DNA of 22,334 nt, taken from positions 1 to 22,334 of IMG/VR virus record IMGVR_UViG_3300020220_000378; one strand, 5' to 3'. Source of the DNA: a virus. The notes beneath the pieces were generated by a model. It had not been told where the DNA came from. It worked only from the letters and a program-made list of their open reading frames with translations, and made no database searches. Of the stretch, positions 1-5,119 are shown piece by piece (within the stretch, counting starts at the first letter, position 1; every line of letters begins with the position of its first letter). A program made the position numbers and the translations under genes.

Positions 1-12
1 GCCTGCTGAGTA

Positions 13-150
13 ATGGCAGTTAAGTCAAAGACCACGCTGAGTCGCGTTGAGTTTGAGCCTGGCAAGCCGAAGCGCACCCGTCAAGGGCAAGGTCAACATT
101 CCCTGCCTAGTCATGGGCGTAAGAAGATGCGCGGTCAGGGCAAGGGCTAA
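13..150 (+). CDS. Small basic cyanophage-type hypothetical protein (45 aa)
   Basis: Reads from ATG at 13 to TAA at 148-150, giving a 45-residue, very basic protein rich in Lys, Arg, Gly and Gln (KPKRTRQGQGQ, HGRKKMRGQGKG). The start overlaps an in-frame TAA at 11-13 (TAATG), which looks like the end of an upstream gene whose last three codons (Pro-Ala-Glu) are all that lies in the window. That arrangement suggests translational coupling in a late operon. From memory, small proteins with a VEFEPGKPKRTRQG-like core recur in marine and freshwater cyanophages, with no known function. The charge would suit nucleic-acid binding, but that is only inference. A longer reading frame over the same bases in another frame (from 47) has ordinary-looking protein only after about position 197, so this gene is preferred here. 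Confidence 0.65.
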   Translation: MAVKSKTTLSRVEFEPGKPKRTRQGQGQHSLPSHGRKKMRGQGKG

Positions 151-196
151 TGGCTGGCACTATTGCCATAATGAGAGCGAAGCCAGAGCTCTAGAC

Positions 197-439
197 GTGC
201 TTGAAATTTTTGCTGCGGTAACGGGGGCAAGCCTCTCTGCGGCGATTTATTCGTACGCCAACAGCCGCATGGCGCGGCGCAATGTCGAGGATTCCGTGCT
301 GCGCCTGACCATGGCGGTGGAATCAGTTGCCTCAAAGATGGAAGAGCTGCACCTGGACTTTAAGTCTCAATCGCGCGAGGTCTTTGGACGGCTAAACCAG
401 ATGGAACAGCGGTTAGCCAAACTGGAAGCAAAGTTCTAA
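197..439 (+). CDS. Small membrane-anchored coiled-coil protein; possible holin or spanin accessory (80 aa)
   Basis: The likely start is GTG at 197, giving 80 residues. Residues 2-20 are hydrophobic (LEIFAAVTGASLSAAIYSY) and could form one membrane segment. The rest (about 28-80) is charged and heptad-like, ending LNQMEQRLAKLEAKF, as expected of a coiled coil. This layout is seen in XhlA-type haemolysin/holin accessory proteins and in i-spanins, but no family signature is certain. The frame stays open back to 47; the upstream part overlaps the preceding gene and does not look like protein. The Shine-Dalgarno is weak (GAGAG about 20 nt upstream). It sits with two other tiny genes just ahead of the convergent endolysin, which supports a lysis role. 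Confidence 0.55.
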   Translation: MLEIFAAVTGASLSAAIYSYANSRMARRNVEDSVLRLTMAVESVASKMEELHLDFKSQSREVFGRLNQMEQRLAKLEAKF

Positions 440-462
440 CCTGAGTTGTCTGCCTCTTTTGT

Positions 463-603
463 ATGACCACCGAACAGCTTGCCATCGCTGGCGTTATCGT
501 TGCCGCCGGTTCTGAGATCATCGGCATGTCGCCACTAAAATCCAATAGCTGGGTGCAGCTCCTGCTTCAAATGCTCAAGTTGGCATTGCCGAAGCGCCGG
601 TGA
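463..603 (+). CDS. Small hydrophobic cyanophage-type protein, holin candidate (46 aa)
   Basis: ATG at 463, TGA at 601-603, 46 residues. There are two apolar stretches: residues 6-21 (LAIAGVIVAAGSEIIG) and about 31-42 (VQLLLQMLKLAL). A basic KRR end follows. The sequence resembles a small family I remember from cyanophages and cyanobacterial prophages (TTEQLAI.G.I.AAGSE.IGMS pattern), always hypothetical. A tiny protein with two hydrophobic helices and a basic tail beside an endolysin lacking a signal peptide is a reasonable holin candidate, but the segments are short and no experiment on the family is known to me. Its stop overlaps the GTG start of the next gene (GTGA), so the two are probably translationally coupled. 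Confidence 0.6.
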   Translation: MTTEQLAIAGVIVAAGSEIIGMSPLKSNSWVQLLLQMLKLALPKRR

Positions 604-764
604 AAGAACTAAGCCTGATCAAGTTCTTTGAGCACTTTGACAAAAAGGATCCGTACCATCGCGCTGCCATTGCACAGCTAGAGGAGCGTCTGCCTGACAG
701 CTTGTTCACCCGCAAAAACAGTTGGTTCAAGGTCTGGAGCCAGTCAGGCAAGCGCATGGGCTAA
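600..764 (+). CDS. Small hypothetical protein at end of late operon (54 aa)
   Basis: GTG at 600 overlaps the previous stop by four bases; the gene ends with TAA at 762-764 and encodes 54 residues. It is mixed-charge and aromatic-rich (KFFEHFDKKDPYH, SWFKVWSQSG), with no membrane segment or known motif. The last four bases overlap the tail of the convergent endolysin gene, so there is no room for a separate terminator between the two operons. Cyanophages carry similar short proteins (a ..FF..F...DP.H.AA...LE..LP pattern, from memory). Function unknown. Confidence 0.55.
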   Translation: MKELSLIKFFEHFDKKDPYHRAAIAQLEERLPDSLFTRKNSWFKVWSQSGKRMG

Positions 765-1984
765 GGCTGAAACTTCCTGCCCCAACCTGACTTTGCACCC
801 TCGGGCAACCACCGCTTCTGCAGCATGGTGCGGCTATATACAGCCTGATTGCCCTTCATCACCGACCCGCTGTAGCCGTCGTTGACGCTGCCGTAGGGGT
901 CATTGACAATGAAATCACCTTTGGCTGTCATGCCGCGCACCACCAGCATGTGACCGCCTGTTGGTGCAGACAGACTGCCGCGATGCAGGATGCCAATCAC
1001 AACAGGACGCCTTGCCTTCAGTTCTGCCTCCAGATCGGCAAAACCCAGGTCTGTGTGCCAGGTTGACTTCAGCCCATACGAAGCCAATAACCTGCCCTGT
1101 GCGCCATGGTCAGTGGTGTCGCCATAGCCGCCATTGATCAGCTTGCGGAGGTAGTCATCATCACCCTTGATCTTGCCTGGCATGAAGAACGCCAAGCACA
1201 TGGCACAACTTGAGCTATTGCAGGTGCGCTGCGCTTGAGTGAAGTTATCAACTTGGTTGAAGTACGGCACGGCAAGGTTGATGCTGCCATCACCAGCAGG
1301 TTCGGGCTTGTCTTCCTCACCGTCTATTTCACCCCAATGCCCGTTGAATAACCACCAAACACCAAGGCTGTAGGGCAACTCAACCTGTGTGTGCTTGTCC
1401 TGCGTGGCAAGGATCTTGGCACCCTTGAACGTCTTGCCCTTGTCGATTTCTGACTTTTCGTCGGCTTCTAGATCACTGCCTGGCACTGGCTCTTTTTTAA
1501 GCAGCGTGTTGTGAGTAGCAGTCAGATCCGTGGTCTTGGGCGCTGCTACCGCCGCTGCAGAGCAGAACAAATTGACTTCTTCCATCCGGCGACGCACCAA
1601 ACCTGCTAGACCGTTATTAGTCCAGCGAGGCAGCTCTGCCTTGGCAACAGTGTTGGGATCCTCCCCTGCATTGAGTCGCTTGCGCAATGTTGATTCCTGC
1701 AACGCTGTGTTGCCACAGTTGAATGCAAAGCTGACGAGCGCATCAAATTGGCACTGCTGAAGCGGCACAGTGATTAGCTCATTGACACCGTTCTCAAACC
1801 GCACCAGATCCTTGAGCAGCAAAGCCTCAGCCTCGGCTTGAGTGATGGTTTTGCCTGGTGTGACGTGCGGACCTGTGCTGCCGTAACCAATGGTCGGTAT
1901 GCCAACCGGGCAAATGTAGGTGCTGAGCAAGCAACCCTCAAACTCTTTGATCAGCGAGAGACCAGCCTTAGAAATCGAAGTCAT
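761..1984 (-). CDS. Endolysin: GH24 muramidase fused to a C39-like cysteine peptidase
   Basis: 407 residues. Residues 5-145 form a T4/P21-type lysozyme (GH24) that would hydrolyse the MurNAc-GlcNAc bond of peptidoglycan. The triad E16-x8-C25-x5-T31 matches the E-8-(D/C)-5-T pattern of this family, with Cys in the Asp position. Residues 150-225 look like an SH3-like or linker region (VELPYSLGVWWLFNGHWGEI). Residues 232-395 resemble a papain-like C39-type peptidase: C255 in QRTCNSSSCAM, H345 in GGHMLVV, D362 in NDPYG. The second domain could cut peptide stems, giving two cleavage activities in one protein. There is no signal peptide or SAR segment, so a holin is needed; candidates lie just beyond its 3' end. 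It is the last gene of the - strand run. Confidence 0.88.
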   Translation of the reverse strand: MTSISKAGLSLIKEFEGCLLSTYICPVGIPTIGYGSTGPHVTPGKTITQAEAEALLLKDLVRFENGVNELITVPLQQCQFDALVSFAFNCGNTALQESTLRKRLNAGEDPNTVAKAELPRWTNNGLAGLVRRRMEEVNLFCSAAAVAAPKTTDLTATHNTLLKKEPVPGSDLEADEKSEIDKGKTFKGAKILATQDKHTQVELPYSLGVWWLFNGHWGEIDGEEDKPEPAGDGSINLAVPYFNQVDNFTQAQRTCNSSSCAMCLAFFMPGKIKGDDDYLRKLINGGYGDTTDHGAQGRLLASYGLKSTWHTDLGFADLEAELKARRPVVIGILHRGSLSAPTGGHMLVVRGMTAKGDFIVNDPYGSVNDGYSGSVMKGNQAVYSRTMLQKRWLPEGAKSGWGRKFQP

Positions 1985-1993
1985 GTATCGCGG

Positions 1994-2185
1994 TTAGCGT
2001 CGAACGCCTTTGATCAGCCGCAGGCTAGCTTTCTTCCGATTGATAATCCCAGGCGCTTCAGCTGGATCATCAACTGGGATCAGCACGTAGTCATCGCAGG
2101 CATGGCGCTCAGCAAAGACCGTTGCGGCGATGTGGGTGTTGAATGGCCCGACATGCCACGGGCCAATGCGGAGGATGTATTGCAT
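1994..2185 (-). CDS. Hypothetical small phage protein (63 aa)
   Basis: 63 residues, starting ATG at 2185 and ending TAA nine bases before the endolysin start, so probably co-transcribed with it. The N-terminal two thirds look like a small mixed alpha/beta domain (MQYILRIGPWHVG, CDDYVLIPVDDP); the C-terminal 15 residues are strongly basic (RKKASLRLIKGVRR). No family recognised. A GC-rich hairpin with a UUCG loop lies just upstream (2198-2215) and no clear Shine-Dalgarno is visible between it and the ATG. Confidence 0.55.
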   Translation of the reverse strand: MQYILRIGPWHVGPFNTHIAATVFAERHACDDYVLIPVDDPAEAPGIINRKKASLRLIKGVRR

Positions 2186-2197
2186 TGATTCAGGCTA

Positions 2198-2215
2198 GGG
2201 CCGCCGAAGCGGCCC
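2198..2215 (-). other. GC-rich hairpin with a UUCG tetraloop
   Basis: On the - strand RNA a perfect 7-bp stem (GGGCCGC/GCGGCCC) closes a UUCG loop with a C-G closing pair, the especially stable tetraloop type. It lies between the stop of the gene at 2225-2419 and the start at 2185. No U-run follows, so it is not a standard intrinsic terminator. It could act as an mRNA stability or processing element, or limit ribosome access to the next gene. Confidence 0.6.
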
Positions 2216-2224
2216 CGGTATGGG

Positions 2225-2419
2225 TCAAGCCCACTCAACCGAGCAGCCCCAGTCAGCCAGTTCATCCAACACCTGCCCGATGCTGCTTTTGCGGTAATGG
2301 ATGCCGCTGCAGAACTGACCGCCGCGGTACGACAGCCACTTGCTGCCGGCCTCCGTTTGAGCAGTCACGGTCACCTGCGTGGTGCCGAAGCCCTTGCCGG
2401 TGCAGAGAATGTCAGCCAT
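2225..2419 (-). CDS. Hypothetical small phage protein (64 aa)
   Basis: ATG at 2419 is chosen because GAGGG lies about eight bases upstream and the protein from here (MADILCTGKGFGTTQ) looks like a normal N-terminus. The frame stays open to 2503, but the extra 28 residues run through a repeat-rich intergenic segment. The 64-residue product has a Gly/Ser/Tyr-rich centre (SYRGGQFCSGIHYRKSS), three Cys residues and an acidic, aromatic end (ELADWGCSVEWA). No family recognised. The 88-bp gap upstream holds a direct repeat and copy 1 of a shared upstream element, so this may be the first gene of its own transcript. Confidence 0.55.
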   Translation of the reverse strand: MADILCTGKGFGTTQVTVTAQTEAGSKWLSYRGGQFCSGIHYRKSSIGQVLDELADWGCSVEWA

Positions 2420-2445
2420 GGGAACAACCCTCGAACTGCAGTAAC

Positions 2446-2487
2446 TATACCCCACCCGCAGGGCACAATGCCCTAGATGCAGGGCAC
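2446..2487 (-). promoter_or_regulatory. Upstream element copy 1 plus direct repeat ahead of gene 2225-2419
   Basis: On the - strand GCATTGTGC-N7-GTGGGGTA (2471 down to 2448) matches exactly, in spacing and in both half-motifs, a second site at 4896-4919. It is followed by TATAGT, a possible -10 hexamer. The plus strand also shows GCAGGGCAC twice, at 2458-2466 and 2479-2487 (21-bp phase, two helical turns). A GCCCT at 2470-2474 can pair with either copy. Seen directly: the repeats. Inferred: promoter or operator function. Confidence 0.45.
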
Positions 2488-2507
2488 CTTCACAAACTGT
2501 CATACTC

Positions 2508-2678
2508 TCATCGGCTCAGCAGCTGCTCAAGGTACAGCTCAGCCTGGAACAGGTCCGAGCTATAGCGGCAAATGCCACCCACACAACTGCGGTAGTAGAT
2601 CTCCATCCCATCGCACTGCAGCGTCTCGATACTGCCGCCATCACGCTCAAACCGTGCCAGCACTACAGGCTCCGTCAT
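2508..2678 (-). CDS. Hypothetical small Cys-containing protein (56 aa)
   Basis: ATG at 2678, preceded by AAGGAC six to seven bases upstream, a good Shine-Dalgarno that decides this start over an upstream extension to 2756. The 56-residue product (MTEPVVLARFERDGG...) carries three Cys residues (C22, C32, C37), possibly a partial metal site, and ends in an acidic amphipathic helix (DLFQAELYLEQLLSR). Its start overlaps the stop of the gene upstream by four bases (ATGA), indicating coupling. Function unknown. Confidence 0.6.
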   Translation of the reverse strand: MTEPVVLARFERDGGSIETLQCDGMEIYYRSCVGGICRYSSDLFQAELYLEQLLSR

Positions 2679-2869
2679 CGTCCTTCCTGCCGATAGATCC
2701 AGTCTTTTAAGGCTGAAACATAAGCACGCAGCGCCTGGGCCTGCTCGAAGTGCCATCGATCGCCAGTTCTAAAACCAAGCTGGTTGTGTCGGTCAATCGC
2801 CTTGAGCGATTGGTAGATCATCGCGTTCCATGGCTCACGCACTGGCGTGTTGAAGTCACGCTCGGGCAC
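2675..2869 (-). CDS. Hypothetical small phage protein (64 aa, GTG start)
   Basis: 64 residues from GTG at 2869, which lies two bases after the stop of the upstream gene. The C-terminal half is a long amphipathic helix (WHFEQAQALRAYVSALKDWIYRQE). The N-terminal half has an NAMIYQSLKAIDRHNQLG segment that resembles unnamed cyanophage early proteins, from memory only. No catalytic motif is visible. It overlaps the downstream gene by ATGA, so it belongs to the same overlapping operon. Confidence 0.6.
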   Translation of the reverse strand: MPERDFNTPVREPWNAMIYQSLKAIDRHNQLGFRTGDRWHFEQAQALRAYVSALKDWIYRQEGR

Positions 2870-2871
2870 TG

Positions 2872-3210
2872 TCAGTCAGGTGCCGCTAAAGCACGATGGA
2901 ACAGCTCACAATTCGGGGCGTAGCGTCCGCCACTTCGGCGTGATTCGGCAATCATCAGCTCACAGCACTGCTTTCCCATATCCCACTGCAAACAGTCCCA
3001 GCACATCACTGGCACATCACGCGGGCGGATGCTGGCCACTGCAGCCTGGAAAATCGACTGTGCTCGTAGCAGCGCTTCCTGCAGTTGCACCGTGCCTGTG
3101 TCGATTTCGATCTTGTGTTCAAGACGTGGCCCTAGGGTCACCCGTGCGTGCCAGGTCTTATCAGCTCGGTCACAAACCAGCAGAAGCCGGCCAGAATGCA
3201 GCCGGATCAT
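2872..3210 (-). CDS. Hypothetical protein with a Cys cluster, possible zinc-binding module (112 aa)
   Basis: 112 residues. The N-terminal part is beta-rich (SGRLLLVCDRADKTWHARVTLGP), the middle a helix (LQEALLRAQSIFQAAVASI). The C-terminal part has the Cys pattern MCWDCLQW...KQCC...YAPNCELF, i.e. CxxC, CC and C, which resembles the small zinc-binding modules found in many phage early proteins. Whether it binds metal or nucleic acid is inference. The ATG at 3210 overlaps the stop of the upstream gene by four bases. Confidence 0.65.
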   Translation of the reverse strand: MIRLHSGRLLLVCDRADKTWHARVTLGPRLEHKIEIDTGTVQLQEALLRAQSIFQAAVASIRPRDVPVMCWDCLQWDMGKQCCELMIAESRRSGGRYAPNCELFHRALAAPD

Positions 3211-3425
3211 TCATTATCACCAAGACTAGGTTGGTGATACAACCGCTCCAGCTGCTGCGTAATTGGTTCATGATCAGTGATGTCAATCGGATCAGTCACA
3301 TCTCTACTGATAAACGTGATCCGAGAGCCGTAAGGTTTGACCACCAGCAGCCCAACGCGATTCGATCTGACCAGCAGGCGAACTGCTGCCCACTCAAGCC
3401 ATGTCAGCTGGAGACGTTCGCGCAT
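3207..3425 (-). CDS. Hypothetical small phage protein (72 aa)
   Basis: 72 residues, starting MRERLQLTWLEWAAVRLLVR, an amphipathic and basic N-terminal helix, followed by short beta-like segments (VGLLVVKPYGSRITFIS) and an acidic tail. No family recognised. It overlaps the next gene by ATGA and follows the upstream gene after about 15 bases, so it is internal to the operon. Confidence 0.6.
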   Translation of the reverse strand: MRERLQLTWLEWAAVRLLVRSNRVGLLVVKPYGSRITFISRDVTDPIDITDHEPITQQLERLYHQPSLGDNE

Positions 3426-3440
3426 AGCACCATCATGCCG

Positions 3441-3734
3441 TCAACGCCACTTATCGCCTAGCAGCACCTGACGGCAGATCTCAATGGCACACTGCGCCTG
3501 CTTCTTGGTCATCACGGATTCGGTGCCATCCATCGCGGCAGAAACACGGCAGAGCAGCTCAGTGTAGTCAGTGTCGCGAAAATTGGCCGCAACGTCACGG
3601 CTGAACTCTGCCCACAGCCCAGTAACAGTCCCCCGCAATGGATGCCCATACGGCAACTGCTCACGCCCACTGCGTTGGTACAGTGCCTCCATCATGTCGG
3701 CACGCTTTTGATCCAGCTTGACGTTGGTGCTCAT
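3441..3734 (-). CDS. Hypothetical alpha-helical phage protein (97 aa)
   Basis: 97 residues, predicted largely helical from composition, beginning MSTNVKLDQKRADMMEALYQRSGRE and containing GLWAEFSRDVAANF and a C-terminal helix (MTKKQAQCAIEICRQVLLGDKWR). No motif or family is recognised. It overlaps the stop of the upstream gene by four bases. Soluble, no membrane segment. Confidence 0.65.
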   Translation of the reverse strand: MSTNVKLDQKRADMMEALYQRSGREQLPYGHPLRGTVTGLWAEFSRDVAANFRDTDYTELLCRVSAAMDGTESVMTKKQAQCAIEICRQVLLGDKWR

Positions 3735-3937
3735 TCGTCTAGGTATTGACGGATATGAAGCAGCTCACCGCAAAGCTGATCACGATTGCGGGTACCGATG
3801 CTGCTGCGTAGCTGATCGATGCGGATGTCGATCAGCAGGCGCAGCCGATCGCGTTCCGATCGTTGCCCAGCCTTGAAGGTGTTGCTGCCTTCCAGCAGGC
3901 TATAGAGCCTGGCACGTGCTGCTGCAGAGTTAATCAC
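3731..3937 (-). CDS. Hypothetical basic helical protein (68 aa)
   Basis: The GTG at 3937 is preferred because it overlaps the stop of the upstream gene as GTGATTAA (8 bases), the coupling style seen throughout this operon. A TTG at 3976 would add 13 residues but would sit deep inside the neighbour. The 68-residue product is Arg-rich and helical (ARARLYSLLEGSN, SERDRLRLLIDIRIDQLRSS). No family recognised. Confidence 0.6.
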   Translation of the reverse strand: MINSAAARARLYSLLEGSNTFKAGQRSERDRLRLLIDIRIDQLRSSIGTRNRDQLCGELLHIRQYLDE

Positions 3938-4103
3938 GAGGGATGTCGGTAACGGTTTCAGGGTTGAGCCACTCAAGCTCTGACCACCAGGGCAGCCAGG
4001 TATCAGCAGCGATCAGCTTGGCCTCAGTCAGGCTGTGCGCCATCACGCATTCACAGACGTTCGCATTCTTGATCGTGAAGTAGAAGCGGCGGGGGTAAGT
4101 CAC
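3930..4103 (-). CDS. Hypothetical small Trp-rich protein (57 aa)
   Basis: 57 residues from GTG at 4103 to TAA at 3930-3932. The start is supported by a near-perfect Shine-Dalgarno, GGAGGTG, about five bases upstream, and by a GTGA overlap with the stop of the upstream gene. The N-terminal half is basic and aromatic (YPRRFYFTIKNANVCECV, with a CxC pair); the C-terminal half has a Trp cluster (TWLPWWSELEWLNPET). It has no recognisable family. The sequence looks like real protein and both junctions fit the operon. Confidence 0.6.
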   Translation of the reverse strand: MTYPRRFYFTIKNANVCECVMAHSLTEAKLIAADTWLPWWSELEWLNPETVTDIPRD

Positions 4104-4234
4104 TTGCGCACCTCCACCACCTGCTGCGTGCCGCTGTGGGTCATGCCAGGTTGGTTGCCGGCTTCAAGGCCGATCATCGCAAACACAGCAGCGACGATGA
4201 TGCAGCAAATGGCGTTGTTGATTCGATCAGTCAT
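4100..4234 (-). CDS. Small single-pass membrane protein (44 aa)
   Basis: 44 residues, ATG at 4234. Residues 8-22 (AICCIIVAAVFAMIG) form one clear hydrophobic segment after a short polar, basic N-terminus (MTDRINN); the remainder is polar. This is the layout of phage single-pass inner-membrane proteins. No family is recognised, and roles in superinfection exclusion or lysis would be guesses. It overlaps both neighbours by four bases (ATGA upstream, GTGA downstream). Confidence 0.6.
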   Translation of the reverse strand: MTDRINNAICCIIVAAVFAMIGLEAGNQPGMTHSGTQQVVEVRK

Positions 4235-4401
4235 GGCAGGTGGCGATTAGCCCAGTGGATGAGTTGGTTCTTTGTCCATGGCCCGCGCGGTTCGCCATCG
4301 GGCAGGTAGACGGTGTAAAAGAAATCATGAACGCTGATCGTGCCGCCCAGCTTGCGTACGGCATAAGTGACCAGCTTGATGGTGCGGTAGCGGGTGGGCA
4401 T
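4231..4401 (-). CDS. Hypothetical small basic phage protein (56 aa)
   Basis: 56 residues from ATG at 4401. Basic N-terminal half (MPTRYRTIKLVTYAVRKLGG), a beta-like centre (HDFFYTVYLPDGEPRG) and a helical end (WTKNQLIHWANRHLP). The start shares one base with the stop of the upstream gene (TGATG), and the stop overlaps the next start by four bases. No family or catalytic motif recognised. Confidence 0.6.
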   Translation of the reverse strand: MPTRYRTIKLVTYAVRKLGGTISVHDFFYTVYLPDGEPRGPWTKNQLIHWANRHLP

Positions 4402-4562
4402 CAGACCACCGAGCTGAATTGGCCGTTTTCATACTTGACCACGAGATAGGAGCGGCGACCCCGCGGACGCTTGACCGTGTACTGAATCCGAGCGTTGCCG
4501 TTGTGAACGTAGTTCTCAGCTTTCAGGACTTCGTAGGTGATGCCTTCGATGTGGAGGGTCAT
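4401..4562 (-). CDS. Hypothetical small beta-rich protein (53 aa)
   Basis: 53 residues, ATG at 4562. Alternating hydrophobic/polar pattern (LHIEGITYEVL, ARIQYTVKRP, SYLVVKYENGQFSSVV) points to a small beta-barrel or sheet with a basic turn (KRPRGRRS). No family recognised. It is the first gene of the overlapping block and has an 84-bp leader separating it from the zinc-ribbon gene; a variant of the shared upstream element lies at 4602-4619. No strong Shine-Dalgarno is visible. Confidence 0.6.
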   Translation of the reverse strand: MTLHIEGITYEVLKAENYVHNGNARIQYTVKRPRGRRSYLVVKYENGQFSSVV

Positions 4563-4601
4563 GGGTCGGAAAAGCGGTGGCCTCGTCGGCCGTGTCCTAA
4601 G

Positions 4602-4619
4602 TATGCCCCACCGGCGGGG
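4602..4619 (-). promoter_or_regulatory. Upstream element copy 2 (diverged)
   Basis: The - strand reads GTGGGGCATACT, matching the GTGGGGTATAGT of copy 1 at all but two bases; 15 of 18 positions match between 4602-4619 and 2446-2463. The GCATTGTGC half is not well kept. CATACT may serve as a -10. It lies 41 bases upstream of the gene starting at 4562. The segment is also nearly self-complementary (CCCCACC/GGCGGGG). Confidence 0.35.
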
Positions 4620-4646
4620 TACCTGCCATAGGTGTGTGACAGTTCT

Positions 4647-4880
4647 TCACACGGCACCTTCACCCACGGCCAGATCCACCGGCACACGCAGAACCGGCTT
4701 GCTCTGACCGGCGCCGCCCATCCGCTCCCAGCCCACCATTGCAGACTTCACCGAAACCTCCACCGTGAACCACACATGACCACAGTCAGCACACCGCCGC
4801 TGTCGCACAATGGCAGCATCGTCTCGGCTGTTCGTAGCCACAGCCTTGACGGATTCGCCGGAGCATCGCGGGCATTGCAT
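4647..4880 (-). CDS. NrdR-like zinc-ribbon protein without ATP-cone (77 aa)
   Basis: 77 residues. The N-terminal 40 form a zinc ribbon with C3-x2-C6 and C30-x2-C33, in the order typical of the NrdR zinc finger (CPxC ... RRRxCxxCGxxFTTxE; here RQRRCADCGHVWFTVEV). NrdR normally goes on to an ATP-cone of about 90 residues; here only about 35 unrelated residues follow, so it is not a complete NrdR. A DNA- or RNA-binding early regulator is the natural inference. It faces the NblA-like gene across a short divergent region holding copy 3 of the shared upstream element. Confidence 0.65.
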   Translation of the reverse strand: MQCPRCSGESVKAVATNSRDDAAIVRQRRCADCGHVWFTVEVSVKSAMVGWERMGGAGQSKPVLRVPVDLAVGEGAV

Positions 4881-4884
4881 CGCT

Positions 4885-4919
4885 ATTGTGAGACGTACCC
4901 CACTGGTCTAGCACAATGC
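4885..4919 (-). promoter_or_regulatory. Divergent intergenic region with upstream element copy 3
   Basis: On the - strand GCATTGTGC-N7-GTGGGGTA runs from 4919 to 4896, identical in both half-motifs and in spacing to copy 1. In addition ATTGTG (4885-4890) and CACAAT (4912-4917) form an inverted pair. The segment separates the - strand zinc-ribbon gene (start 4880) from the + strand NblA-like gene (start 4934), so it is a good place for an operator controlling both. Confidence 0.45.
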
Positions 4920-4933
4920 AGTTCGGTGAGTGG

Positions 4934-5119
4934 ATGGCCGTCACATTGTCGGCTGAACAGCAATTTGAGGTAGAGAAGCAAGCCCGCAACTTGCTGAACG
5001 CTCCAGACGCAGGTGTGTTCGCAGCAGCCTTGCTTAAGCAAACCTGCTACCAGCAGCAGCTACTCCAGCAAGCGGTCAATGAGATCGCTCGACTGGAGTG
5101 CAAGCTGATGGGTGCCTAA
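4934..5119 (+). CDS. Small helical protein resembling NblA (61 aa, tentative)
   Basis: ATG at 4934 gives 61 residues; an in-frame ATG at 4916 would add six but lies inside the repeat element. The protein starts with LSAEQQFEVEKQ, has a spacer, then a helix ALLKQTCYQQQLLQQAVNEIARLE. NblA, the adaptor that brings phycobilisomes to Clp protease, is about 60 residues, begins LSLEQQF.I.. and ends in a helix of the form L..L..Q.M...N..... The length, EQQFE opening and two-helix layout fit; the C-terminal match is poor. nblA genes are known in some cyanophages. This is the only + strand gene inside the - strand early block. Alternative: an unrelated small helical cyanophage protein. Confidence 0.5.
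   Translation: MAVTLSAEQQFEVEKQARNLLNAPDAGVFAAALLKQTCYQQQLLQQAVNEIARLECKLMGA

Noticed and set aside
150-194. 14-codon frame starting at the stop of the first small gene (TAATG)
   Set aside because: Too short and without a sensible protein pattern; more likely a chance start between two genes.
4634-4652. CRP-like site GTGTGA...TCACAC
   Set aside because: The spacer is 7 rather than the required 6 bases and the right half includes the stop codon of the zinc-ribbon gene.
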